Shown one piece after another: positions 25,801 to 33,876 of a stretch of 43,284 nucleotides of DNA. Numbering within the stretch: the first letter of the stretch is position 1; each line of letters begins with the position of its first letter. The notes under the pieces are model-generated. The model was not told where the DNA came from. It did no database searches and saw only the letters and a list, made by a program, of their open reading frames with translations. The DNA is from Clostridium thailandense (GTDB taxonomy: Bacteria; Bacillota; Clostridia; Clostridiales; Clostridiaceae), in assembly GCF_019207025.1 (NCBI RefSeq), contig NZ_JAEEGC010000134.1, positions 1 to 43,284 on the forward strand, written 5' to 3'. The translations under genes and the position numbers were made by a program.

Positions 25801-26000
25801 TCCGTTAATTCTACACCTTCAAGTTGATCCGCATTTATGCGATTAAGCTCACCTCTCCAATGATTAATTAGGTCAGATACCGTTACTTTCTTCTTATTTC
25901 CGTTTAAGTGATCCAGAGCCTTCCATTTGTATTTTCCTAGTTCTTTCACAAAGTTCTCCTGAAAAGCCCTTTCAGAAGCATTTTTAGGTGCATTACTCAT
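22851..26000 (-). CDS. hsdR: Type I restriction enzyme R subunit (HsdR)
   Basis: The 1049-residue motor and nuclease subunit of a type I restriction system. The N-terminal PD-(D/E)XK nuclease has Asp 147 (NRFDIVLLI) and Glu 161-x-Lys 163 (INIEQKRT). The SF2 translocase follows with Walker A TTGSGKT (304-310), the DEAH box IIDEAHRTT, motif III FYGFTGTPLF and later LLTGYDSKRLNTLYVDR and QAYSRTNRV. The C-terminal helical region binds the methylase core. Length is normal for HsdR. Start after AGAGGAG. Third gene of hsdM-hsdS-hsdR, 15 bp behind hsdS. All motifs look intact, so the enzyme should cut foreign DNA that lacks the matching methylation. Confidence 0.96.
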   Translation of the reverse strand: MSNAPKNASERAFQENFVKELGKYKWKALDHLNGNKKKVTVSDLINHWRGELNRINADQLEGVELTDNEFKQVMAKVGQISNSYEAAKILSIEESKGKIDGIYRDDNPNITRKQITLTILKKAEVRGGDSSYRIAREVVTPSGNRFDIVLLINGLPLINIEQKRTDKSLDEAYGQFKRYYSDGEYCNNFMAFSQMMVITTEIETRYFATPKSIKDFNPAFVFHWADKDNKTINNWQKVIEHFLMIPMAHQMVGDYLVIDEAEEEENRKHMLMRPYQVYALQAVEGAAFGWDNDGIPHGGFVWHTTGSGKTITSFKTALFLSTRAGFDKVVFLVDRRELDKTTRSKFKAYAVYEPVTVDETKHTYQLKDKLKLQKSGIVVTTTFKLNSLVKELEEAKDNTLADKRIVFIIDEAHRTTMGQMMGSIKNYFRKNGLFYGFTGTPLFDENNIKGKINEKSEVINTTEKLFGPKLHQYTIDEAISDGNVLGFHVDYINTGEFKSYDDLREQLVEKVKEEHPELSCRDIERKVQEWSEAEVEMQASKKNILTYQDETHIPRVVLEILNNWKIQSQGREFNAILTVAYKNRVIEFYNEFKKQLNERGEKLNIAMTFSFGNENDPDNISPVIIEGMFKDYSEFTGIEFIAGDKKRGEDAYFEDLVERATRGGSGRNKKNIDLVIVADQLLTGYDSKRLNTLYVDRSLELQGLIQAYSRTNRVFGKNKEFGTIVNFQYPRMTKQTVETALKLYGSGGSSSKAIVDTYIVAVEKFRINALKMVESLPDPSKWQEIKDHKEEKDKFIFAFKDAAEQLNLVEQYYEYKWDDSAFGIDEHTWLKYRGAYKNLIRNGETGEPIPSIIKPLVGKTKLAGTQVIDAAHILELIGSKVSNVGGIQRVDVETLRIIYEQIQELSDMGEDNKAHLLKEFVDTELVPGNLSYNLNFDEAFDIWKQKKLKANIDDLADRWGIDRDLLFKSVNAFSIGQAEAIPYIDELTKSVDYDMAMDKSAGNKLKHMMILMQKLPEFMTKIKQKYDSIITSEYQDAVEIAETTENYNV

Positions 26001-26015
26001 ACCTTAAACTCCTCT

Positions 26016-27236
26016 CTAAATAAACATTTCATTTAAGTATGCTTTCTTTATATTTTGCAGTTTTTCAAGCTTACGCTGATGGATGGTGATAAGGTCACCA
26101 AGGTGTTCCAATACATTTACAATTTGGTGCTGTTCTTGTTCAGACGGATATTTTATATCCATTTCTGAAATCATTTCATATCGAACAGAATCCACTGAAG
26201 TTTTTGCAGTCATAGACATAACTCTTTTATAAAAATGCGTTGAAAAATAATAGTAAAAATATTTTCCAGATACGCCATTGTAAAAATCAAACATCCTATA
26301 AACACGCTGGTGCAGATCATATTTTCCTTTTACATAATGAAACACTTTTCCAGTTCCAACACCATCACCAACTGTTAATACAGCTTCCTCATCATATAAG
26401 TATCTATTACTCCTTTCAATGATAGGTGAGCGAACATAAAATGGATACTCACCATTCTCAATTTTATCTTGTGTATTACTCTTTCCAGTTGATATTGAAC
26501 ATATATCCTTAACCTTACGCTGTTCCCAATCGTCAGTAAACCCAGCAAATCTTAGTTTTGGCTTACATCCTCTTTCATCGGGAAACATCTCCATAAGATA
26601 TGCTTTTTTTAATGCTTTCATCTTTTCTAACTTACACTGATGAAGGGTGATAAGGTTATCGATGTTGTCAAAAAAAACGCCTAGCTTCCTTTGCTCGTTG
26701 CTATCACTTGGAATAGATACAACATAATTAGATACATCTTTCTTAGTTAATTGAGGCTGAGCACTACCAAAACTAATTAAATCTATTTGCTTTTTACCTA
26801 AAGGTGATTTTAGAAATTGTGCAACAAAACAAGGCATAACAAAATCCTTAGAACGTAAAATTAGCATACCAGAATTAATGCGTGCAAATGGTACTTGTTG
26901 CTGAATAGCCTTGTTATACCAAGCAATATGACCAATTGAACCTCTTGATGTTAAAACAATGTCGTTCAAAAGCAACTTACCATTTCCCATACTATTGGAT
27001 TTTTCTTCAGTTATATATTGAGTATCATCAAACATAAAACCATTCGTTGTCACATTAGAAGCACTAAGAAACAGGGTGTGCCCTATTTCTTGAAATTCAT
27101 TCCCATTAGGGTAATTATTTCCACGATCACCATCGAGTACATCTGCTATTTCATTCAACTTACACTGTTCCCAAGCTTCAGCATTTTCGAACTCTTTAAA
27201 TCTCCTTTTCGGTACGTTTTTCTTATTTTCACTCAT
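26016..27236 (-). CDS. hsdS: Type I restriction-modification specificity subunit (HsdS)
   Basis: The 406-residue subunit has two target recognition domains, each ended by a conserved helical arm. The first half starts WEQCKLNEIADVL and ends near EQRKLGVFFDNIDNLITLHQCKLEKMKALKKAYLMEMF. The second starts WEQRKVKDICSIS and ends with a near-repeat of the same arm, EQHQIVNVLEHLGDLITIHQRKLEKLQNIKKAYLNEMF. The two variable domains differ, which implies a bipartite target. Its ATG overlaps the hsdM stop codon (TAATG), so the two are translationally coupled. No inverted second hsdS copy that would allow switching is present in this window. Confidence 0.95.
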   Translation of the reverse strand: MSENKKNVPKRRFKEFENAEAWEQCKLNEIADVLDGDRGNNYPNGNEFQEIGHTLFLSASNVTTNGFMFDDTQYITEEKSNSMGNGKLLLNDIVLTSRGSIGHIAWYNKAIQQQVPFARINSGMLILRSKDFVMPCFVAQFLKSPLGKKQIDLISFGSAQPQLTKKDVSNYVVSIPSDSNEQRKLGVFFDNIDNLITLHQCKLEKMKALKKAYLMEMFPDERGCKPKLRFAGFTDDWEQRKVKDICSISTGKSNTQDKIENGEYPFYVRSPIIERSNRYLYDEEAVLTVGDGVGTGKVFHYVKGKYDLHQRVYRMFDFYNGVSGKYFYYYFSTHFYKRVMSMTAKTSVDSVRYEMISEMDIKYPSEQEQHQIVNVLEHLGDLITIHQRKLEKLQNIKKAYLNEMFI

Positions 27237-29812
27237 TATTTCACCACCAATTCCTTCTTAAGTGCTTCAAATTCACTCATCAAACTATCTATTTCCATAT
27301 CTATATCTGGCAGTGTACTTGCATAACGCTCTTGTAGCATAGTTAGTGTGTTTAATTCAGCTTTAAGTGGAATTTGTACTAGAGATACCATTTTGTCAGC
27401 AGTATATCCAAACCATTTTTTATACATTAGCTTATCTATTTCCTCATCTGTTAATACTAAAATACGTTCTTGAACTGCATTCCTAAGCTCATTTTCTTCA
27501 GATTTTATGTCTTTAGTAAGTGAAGATTTCTTATTTATTAATGTTTCAACCTTTTTTAGTAACTTATATTCTTCTGAATCTTTTTCAGCTTTCTTTAACT
27601 CTTCCTTTAATAATTTATTGTCGAAAGCATCACCCGGTTCATCATGCTCGTTCTTTTTCAAAGCATCATATAAAGCATTATTTTCTTCACTATCTTCAAC
27701 TTTTGCAGCTTCTACTAAATCAGCTAATTCTGACTCTATCTCTTGGATGGCATTTCTTTTATTTTCAATTGCCTCTAATTCTACACTATAGAGTTCCTTT
27801 GCAATCAAAACACTCGGAATAATACTTCCAACCCATCCATCTTGTTCCTCTCGTTTATTACTTCCTGAACCTTTTGTTATCATATTAGGTTCACGGGTAC
27901 GGCCTATCTGATAAAATCCACTACTGGCAATAAGCTCTGTATCATGTGATAATGCATCCTTCCAAATTTCTGCAATAATCTGATATCCATCATATACATC
28001 AATATACTTATAATCGGACAAGATTTTCTTGATACTATCAAGCATTTCTTCCATAAGATTTACAATATCAGTGGATTTATCAACATTTCGTAAAACATCC
28101 CAATATTGCTTTATATAATTCTTTGTTTTTGTCCTAATTTCATCCGACATAGTAATAATGCTAGCATCATTTAGAATCTCGCTTGTTAATTCACTTATGG
28201 GCTTTGTAAGAGTCACATATCCAGGACGAATTGTTTGCAAACAGCTATTCAAGACGTCTGGAACAAGTACTTGTAAAACTTTTAAATCATCGATATTTTT
28301 TTGTGGAATTCCACCTAGCAGGTGAGCATCTACATCTTGACTAATCTCTGTATCCATAGCTTCAACGTACCGTGGAATATTCATATTATATTCATTTCCC
28401 TTGATTTCTTCACGTGTAGCAAGGTGACTATATCCTGGTATCTCTGCTTTTTTCATGTACACATCCACTATTTTTGCAATGTCTTTTTCCTGAAGTACAT
28501 TTTGTTTTCCTACTTTAATAAAACCATTTGATGCATCAATAATAAGTACTGGAGCATCAATTTTACGATTCTTTTTTAATATTATAATTACAACTGGAAT
28601 TCCTGTATTTGTAAACAGATTATTTGGTAACCCGATAATTGCATCAATACGACTCTTATCTAATAATTTTTTTCGAATATCTCCCTCTGAAGATCCACGA
28701 AATAATACCCCATGTGGTAATACAATTGCCATAGTTCCATTTGTTCCTAGGTGATATAATCCATGCAGTAAAAATGCAAAATCTCCTTTTGAATCTGGTG
28801 GTAAAGCTCCTACTAAATCAAAACGTGGATCACTTACCTTTAATCCTGCTTTATTCCAATTCTTTGCTGAATAAGGTGGATTCATAGTAACTGCATCAAA
28901 TTGCACTCCTTCATTAGGATTTGCTGGATCTTCTGGCCAATCTTTAGAAAGAGTATCACCATTTTTTATGGTCATTTTTTCCGGACGCACTCCATGAAGA
29001 AGAAGATTCATACGAGTTAAATTATATGTAGCTGTATTTTTTTCTTGACCATAGTAAGCCAAATCTTTTTGAACATCCTTATTCAAATGCTTTTTAACAG
29101 TCAAAAGCAATGATCCCGACCCAACTGTTGGATCATATATTGATTTAATATCTGACGATTTTGCAACTATCTGAGCCATAACCTCACTTACTTGGTGTGG
29201 GGTATAGAATTCTCCAGCCTTCTTCCCAGATTCCATTGCAAACTGACCAATCAAATACTCATAGGCATCTCCAAGCACATCCCCTTTTTGAAGTGCTACC
29301 ATGTTAAGGTCAGCAAATAAGAGTATAAGTGCTTTAATATTTTTACTTCTTTCATTTAAATTGCTGCCTAAAGCTGTGTCTGTCAAATCAAGAGTAGAAC
29401 TAGAAAATAGTCCCTTAAAATCACTAGCATCTCCTGATACAGCTATTGTTCTTTCAAAATTGTTGAGGCTATCTGTAACCTTTTGAACTTCAAAATCTCC
29501 CGAATTAATATCTTTGAGCCATGTTTGATAAAGATATTCTGGAGATACATAATACCTAAGCACACCTTGGATCATTTTTTCAACGCCATCTCCATATTCA
29601 GTCTTAGCTTTAGCATACTCATCCACCAATTCATTCTCCGATAGTTGACCTAAGCCTGAAGTTACTTTAAAAGTCTCCAAAGTTTTATCGCTTAAAAACT
29701 TGTAGAACATAAGCCCAAGCATATAATCCTTATAACGGCTTGCATCCATGGAACCTCTTAATTCATTTGCTCCATTCCATAATCTTCTTTTAATCTCTTC
29801 TGATGTAATCAT
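27236..29812 (-). CDS. hsdM: Type I restriction-modification methyltransferase (HsdM), long form
   Basis: An N6-adenine methyltransferase. N-terminal helical domain (about 1-150), then GEFYTPHQVSEVM (200-212), the SAM motif DPTVGSGSLLLT (227-238) and the catalytic NPPY (311-314), followed by FAFLLHGLYHL and LPHGVLFRGSSEGDIRKKLL. At 858 residues it is about 300 longer than common HsdM proteins. The extra C-terminal part (about 540-858) is largely helical and coiled coil, with a charged stretch (ESELADLVEAAKVEDSEENN and KSSLTKDIKSEENELRNAVQ). Such long forms exist in clostridia, but I cannot assign a role to the extension. First gene of the hsd operon; start after GGAGAT. Confidence 0.94.
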   Translation of the reverse strand: MITSEEIKRRLWNGANELRGSMDASRYKDYMLGLMFYKFLSDKTLETFKVTSGLGQLSENELVDEYAKAKTEYGDGVEKMIQGVLRYYVSPEYLYQTWLKDINSGDFEVQKVTDSLNNFERTIAVSGDASDFKGLFSSSTLDLTDTALGSNLNERSKNIKALILLFADLNMVALQKGDVLGDAYEYLIGQFAMESGKKAGEFYTPHQVSEVMAQIVAKSSDIKSIYDPTVGSGSLLLTVKKHLNKDVQKDLAYYGQEKNTATYNLTRMNLLLHGVRPEKMTIKNGDTLSKDWPEDPANPNEGVQFDAVTMNPPYSAKNWNKAGLKVSDPRFDLVGALPPDSKGDFAFLLHGLYHLGTNGTMAIVLPHGVLFRGSSEGDIRKKLLDKSRIDAIIGLPNNLFTNTGIPVVIIILKKNRKIDAPVLIIDASNGFIKVGKQNVLQEKDIAKIVDVYMKKAEIPGYSHLATREEIKGNEYNMNIPRYVEAMDTEISQDVDAHLLGGIPQKNIDDLKVLQVLVPDVLNSCLQTIRPGYVTLTKPISELTSEILNDASIITMSDEIRTKTKNYIKQYWDVLRNVDKSTDIVNLMEEMLDSIKKILSDYKYIDVYDGYQIIAEIWKDALSHDTELIASSGFYQIGRTREPNMITKGSGSNKREEQDGWVGSIIPSVLIAKELYSVELEAIENKRNAIQEIESELADLVEAAKVEDSEENNALYDALKKNEHDEPGDAFDNKLLKEELKKAEKDSEEYKLLKKVETLINKKSSLTKDIKSEENELRNAVQERILVLTDEEIDKLMYKKWFGYTADKMVSLVQIPLKAELNTLTMLQERYASTLPDIDMEIDSLMSEFEALKKELVVK

Positions 29813-30447
29813 TATTTTATCTCCGTTTCTTATTATTTCAATTATAAAATACCATAAGCTGCTAAACTAAATATTATAAAATCATTATATTTCTCCATAC
29901 GACCATCAGCTCCAACTTTAGTAAAATAAACTGTTAACAATTTATTCATACCCATATGAGTTTAATCAATCCCTCTGATGTTTTAAATTTTTTCCATTTT
30001 CATTGTAACATAATTCTTTAATTTTTTTAAGATTCTCTTGCCGTATATTCATTATTTTGTATATATTTGCAAATTGATGCACTAACAACAGCAAAAGCCC
30101 TTGAAATCAAGGACTTTCTCTATGTATCAATACAGTAAGTAACTACTCTGCGTTGTGTAATATTTCATTTTAATGCCAATTCTGCTTTTGTTACAAAACT
30201 CGCGATTTTATCCCATAAATAAACAACATATTAAATAATATTATATTTGGTATACAATCCATCTTTGTTTCCCTATATAAAGTTTTTGATAAGTATCTGT
30301 TCAAGGTAATCATTACTCCTCTATTGAGTCCTTTAAAGAAGAAATAAAGTATCTCTTTTCAACAGTTTTTTACCTTTAATTTCACATTCATGTATAGCCT
30401 TTTTCAGAAAAAATATAGATAGACTACAACAGCCTATCTAATACGTG
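29813..30447. other. Region upstream of hsdM with two very small open frames
   Basis: No clear gene lies in these 635 bp. On the minus strand, 30052-29966 could encode 28 residues (starting MNIRQENLKKIKELC, no ribosome site) and 29955-29842 could encode 37 residues (MGMNKLLTVYFTKVGADGR and a hydrophobic end), preceded by AGAGGGA. Both are unknown and could be remnants of a disrupted gene. A hairpin AAAGCCCTTG/CAAGGACTTT lies at about 30091-30114. The hsdM promoter should also be here. The terminator of the next gene lies at 30407-30439. Confidence 0.4.
30407..30439 (-). terminator. Terminator after the AAA-ATPase/PD-(D/E)XK gene
   Basis: AGATAGACT (30417-30425) pairs with AGCCTATCT (30431-30439) across a 5-nt loop (one G-U pair on the minus strand), followed on that strand by ATATTTTTTC. 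Confidence 0.75.
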
Positions 30448-32007
30448 CTAGAATTCTTCAATTTTACAACTATGTTCTTTTTCCTTTGAGTTATAACATA
30501 TTGCTACTAGTAATATCTTCTTATCTTCATTCTCTTTTTTTAATTTTTCCATATATTCTTTTTCTCTAATTTGCTCTATTGCTACCTCTGGTAATTCATC
30601 CTTCTTAAGTTCAACTATAAACGCAATATCATTCTTTCGTCTAGGATAAAAAACAAAATCAGCATATCCTTTGCCAGTTTTCTCTTCCCTTTCTATTCTA
30701 TACTTATCTCTAGCAGAAAGATATGCTAAGGTTAGGACACAGGAAAGACTATTTTCATCATTATACTGAAGTATTGGTATTTCTGAGTTATGAATATCAT
30801 GTAGTATCTCTTCCACAGTTTTCGTATCTCCGTTAACTGTTGCTTTCAACATTCTTTTTGAGTTTTCTAATATCTTTGAAACATAACCAAAGGATTTATC
30901 CTTTAATGCCTTTTCAAACTCCTTCATAAGTTCTTTATTAGGAATTCTTAAATATCCATCATGATATGATAAAAATCCAAGTACTATCATAGCAGAATAT
31001 ATTTCTTCCTTAGTTCTTGGTGCTCCTTGCCCAGCTCTAAATTCCTCGTCTATTATAATATCAATTTCCTCACCTGATACCATTTCTATAACATCATCCC
31101 TAATTTCTAAAGTATTGTACTTAAGATATTCTGTTACTTCATCCATAGCACCAGTATTAGTCCAATAACTTTCACAATGGTTGTTTTGAAGGGACTTAAC
31201 TACTGAGCGTGGATTATATATTTTAATACCTTTTGCGGTTAAATATCCATTATACCAACTTTCAAGTTCTTTAAATTTCATTTCATTATTTTTGTCACAT
31301 AACCTCTTAACTTCATCTTCTGTAAATCCAAAGTATTGTCCAAACATTCTATCCTTTAAAAAAGTAAACTCATCAAACATATTTAGTGCTGAACCACTTG
31401 AATACTTCTTTATTGGAAGAACTCCTGTCATATAGGCTAAAGCTACATAAGGCTGATCCTTTAAAAGATTTCTTAAAAACTCTAAAAAATCATTCTGATT
31501 TTCTTCAAAAAGATTATTTGTAAAAATATAATCCCACTCATCTAAAACAAAAATAAATTTTTCTTGAGATTTTTCAAAAACCCTCTTAAGGCTATCGCTA
31601 TTATATATATGTTTTATATCAAAAGAATCTACTAACTCTTTTTTTAATTCATTTATTATATTATTTATATACTCTTCATAAGTTTTCATATTATCAGGAA
31701 TTTCATTGAATGATATATTTATCACATTATACTTATTTAAATGTTCACGATAAGTTCCTGATTTACTTATATTAAGATTATCAAATATATCTTTTGAATC
31801 TGATGCCTTAGAATAATAAGCACTTAACATATTAGCAACACTTGATTTTCCAAATCTTCTTGGTCTTGTTATGCATATATAATTACTAGCTGTATTAATA
31901 AGCTTATTAGTTTTTTCTATTATCATTGATTTATCAACAAAATAGTCCATATTTAATAACCTTTTATAATTTTCTAAAGATTTATTAGCATTTAAATATA
32001 TAGCCAT
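30448..32007 (-). CDS. AAA-ATPase-like protein with C-terminal PD-(D/E)XK nuclease domain
   Basis: The 519-residue protein combines the AAA-ATPase_like domain (residues 1 to about 300) with a PD-(D/E)XK nuclease-like domain (about 400-519). Walker A is ITRPRRFGKSS (46-56) and Walker B is FIFVLDEWDYIF (151-162). The nuclease core shows GKGYADFVFYPRRKNDIAFIVELKKDE, with Asp and Glu-x-Lys. The family is abundant in clostridia and in gut anaerobes, often in many copies. Its role is not settled; a link to defence or mobile DNA is suggested by the fold. The ATG follows AGGGGGG. It stands beside the type I restriction operon but has its own terminator. Confidence 0.9.
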   Translation of the reverse strand: MAIYLNANKSLENYKRLLNMDYFVDKSMIIEKTNKLINTASNYICITRPRRFGKSSVANMLSAYYSKASDSKDIFDNLNISKSGTYREHLNKYNVINISFNEIPDNMKTYEEYINNIINELKKELVDSFDIKHIYNSDSLKRVFEKSQEKFIFVLDEWDYIFTNNLFEENQNDFLEFLRNLLKDQPYVALAYMTGVLPIKKYSSGSALNMFDEFTFLKDRMFGQYFGFTEDEVKRLCDKNNEMKFKELESWYNGYLTAKGIKIYNPRSVVKSLQNNHCESYWTNTGAMDEVTEYLKYNTLEIRDDVIEMVSGEEIDIIIDEEFRAGQGAPRTKEEIYSAMIVLGFLSYHDGYLRIPNKELMKEFEKALKDKSFGYVSKILENSKRMLKATVNGDTKTVEEILHDIHNSEIPILQYNDENSLSCVLTLAYLSARDKYRIEREEKTGKGYADFVFYPRRKNDIAFIVELKKDELPEVAIEQIREKEYMEKLKKENEDKKILLVAICYNSKEKEHSCKIEEF

Positions 32008-32243
32008 GAAATCCCCCCTATCCCTTTATAGTTGTTCTAATCTATTATTTAACTTATGCTCATTTTAATTTTTAACTTATTTACAATAATTATAACATTA
32101 AAGTAGACTATTTTTAATAAAATTTATCTGCTCTTTGCAAATATAATATTAAGTTATCCATATTATTTTACTCTATTTATTTTGGTTGTCCATGTATACG
32201 GTTCACCCTATCATTATTAAGTGAGTTTTCTCACAAAATAAAA

Positions 32244-32288
32244 TTAAACAGTCTCACCTCTGCATTCTATTTGAGTGAGACTGTTTAA
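32244..32288 (-). terminator. Terminator of hbd
   Basis: TTAAACAGTCTCA (32244-32256) pairs perfectly with TGAGACTGTTTAA (32276-32288). On the minus strand it is followed by a T-rich tract (TTTTATTTT). Same family as the hairpin at 13547-13590. Confidence 0.85.
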
Positions 32289-32306
32289 TCTTAAAGCTAA
32301 ATTTTC

Positions 32307-33155
32307 CTACTTAGTATAATTATGGAATCCCCTTGAAGACTTTCTTCCGAGCCATCCAGCTCTTACATATTTTCTTAACAGTGAATGTGCTCTGTATTTT
32401 GAATCTCCAGTTTCCTTATACAATACATCCATTATTGCAAGACAAACATCCAATCCTATAAGATCACCTAGTGCAAGTGGACCCATAGGATGATTTGCAC
32501 CAAGCATCATAGCTTTGTCTATATCTTCTGCACTAGCTATACCTTCAGCTAATATTCCACAACCTTCATTTATCATAGGAATTAATATTCTGTTAACAAC
32601 GAAGCCTGGAGCTTCTGCTACTTCCACAGGATCTTTTCCTATAGAAACTGACAGCTCTTTAACTGCATCAAAAGTTTCCTGTGATGTAGCCATTCCTCTA
32701 ATTATTTCAATAAGTTTCATAACTGGTGCTGGATTAAAGAAGTGCATTCCTATAACTTTATCAGCTCTTTTAGTTGCAGCTGCCACTTCAGTTATTGAAA
32801 GGGAAGATGTATTTGAAGCTAATATAGTTTCTGGTTTACATATTTCATCTAGCTCTCCAAATATTTTTTTCTTTATATCCATATTTTCAACAGCTGCTTC
32901 TACCACTAAGTCACAATCAGCTGCTAACTTCAAATCAGTTGTTCCTGTTATTCTATTAGCTATAGCCTCTGCATCCTCTTGTGCCATTTTTCCTTTAGTT
33001 ACTAGTTTCGAAAGACCTTTCTTTATTCCAGAAACACCTCTCTCAACAAATTCATCCTTTATATCTCTTAATATAACTTCATATCCTTTAGCTGCAAATA
33101 CCTGAGCAATTCCTGCTCCCATAGTTCCTGCGCCTAATACACATATTTTTTTCAT
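32307..33155 (-). CDS. hbd: 3-hydroxybutyryl-CoA dehydrogenase
   Basis: The 282-residue enzyme reduces acetoacetyl-CoA to 3-hydroxybutyryl-CoA with NAD(P)H in butyrate formation. The N-terminal Rossmann motif is GAGTMGAGIAQVFAAKG (residues 8-24). The catalytic stretch NTSSLSITEVA ... GMHFFNPAPVMKLIEI contains the conserved Ser and His-x-x-Asn. The C-terminal helical domain begins GFVVNRILIPMINE. An upstream in-frame start at 33239 is excluded because GAGGGGG precedes the ATG at 33155. In most clostridia this gene directly follows etfA; here 720 bp of repeats separate them, so it may be transcribed alone or by readthrough. Its own terminator follows. Confidence 0.97.
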   Translation of the reverse strand: MKKICVLGAGTMGAGIAQVFAAKGYEVILRDIKDEFVERGVSGIKKGLSKLVTKGKMAQEDAEAIANRITGTTDLKLAADCDLVVEAAVENMDIKKKIFGELDEICKPETILASNTSSLSITEVAAATKRADKVIGMHFFNPAPVMKLIEIIRGMATSQETFDAVKELSVSIGKDPVEVAEAPGFVVNRILIPMINEGCGILAEGIASAEDIDKAMMLGANHPMGPLALGDLIGLDVCLAIMDVLYKETGDSKYRAHSLLRKYVRAGWLGRKSSRGFHNYTK

Positions 33156-33185
33156 TATAAATTCCCCCTCGAAATATTTTTTAGA

Positions 33186-33414
33186 TGACAGAGGACAATT
33201 GACATAGGACAATAAAGGAGGATTTTTCGCAGCTAACACTACGAAAAATCTTTAATTTTACCTCCAGTAATAAGTTTTAATTAAGCTATGCTTAATTAAA
33301 ACGATGATGTTTCACTTTAGCGAAACGAATCCACAAAAACTAAATTAGCTTTCTGACGTAAGGAGGAAAACTCTCCTTCACTGTCCTCTGTCCTCTGTCC
33401 TATGTCTTCTGTCA
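33186..33414. repeat. Multi-hairpin repeat bounded by GACAGAG units (229 bp)
   Basis: The outer arms TGACAGAGGACA... (from 33186) and its inverted counterpart (GTCCTCTG, GTCCTATG, TTCTGTCA, to 33414) can pair. Between them lie four separate stems: GATTTTTCG/CGAAAAATC (33221-33250), GTTTTAATTAAGC/GCTTAATTAAAAC (33274-33302, perfect, 3-nt loop), GTTTCACT/AGCGAAAC (33309-33326, fully paired with a G-U only on the minus strand) and AAGGAG/CTCCTT (33360-33378). Its compact branched layout suggests an RNA-level or MITE-like repeat. Confidence 0.7.
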
Positions 33415-33602
33415 ATTATATATGGCATGCCCGCTTAATAAACTAAGCCTCAGATACACTGTTTTTATAAAATCAACATTCTGCCCAAGAGCACGCCTTT
33501 ATAAATAAACCAGCTATACTATTGACTTATGCATTTAGCTAAACTGCTGGATTTACTTAGTTTCAACATCTAAACAAATCAAGTATAGAAGTTATTTATC
33601 TA

Positions 33603-33864
33603 TATAGATATCTACATCAGACACTTAACTTATACGCAGGGAGATATTTAGATTCTGGAAGACACATTAAATACTTTTGCTATAAGTCTTAGCGAAGTAT
33701 TTTAAGAAGTCTTAGAATCATTTATGTGTCTGAGGTACGAGTTTATAAATGGTTCTTAGACTTTCAAAATACTGAGCTTTAGACTTATCAAAAGTATTTA
33801 TGGTGCCGGAAGAATGTAAATATCTTCCGGAGTATAAGTTAAATGTCGGCCGTGGACGTCCATA
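33603..33864. repeat. Long inverted-repeat element, copy C (262 bp)
   Basis: Arms of about 125 bp pair along nearly their whole length. The outer part is TATAGATATCTACATCAG on the left and the complement of TATGGACGTCCACGGCCG on the right. Inner parts such as AAATACTTTTG recur in inverted form. It is in the opposite orientation to copy A, judged by which arm carries CACGGCCG. It lies between etfA and hbd. The 190 bp between this and the previous repeat hold nothing I recognise. Confidence 0.75.
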
Positions 33865-33876
33865 AAAACAAATCTA

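Noticed and set aside
26016..29812. Phase-variable hsdS switching
   Set aside because: The two helical arms within HsdS are normal internal repeats. No second hsdS copy, inverted repeat pair or dedicated recombinase next to the operon was found; the RIT recombinases have their own ends.
32515..33105. A 196-codon open frame on the plus strand inside hbd
   Set aside because: It is antisense to a fully conserved hbd gene, has no ribosome site, and its Ser/Ile-rich composition is typical of reverse-strand frames of AT-rich genes.
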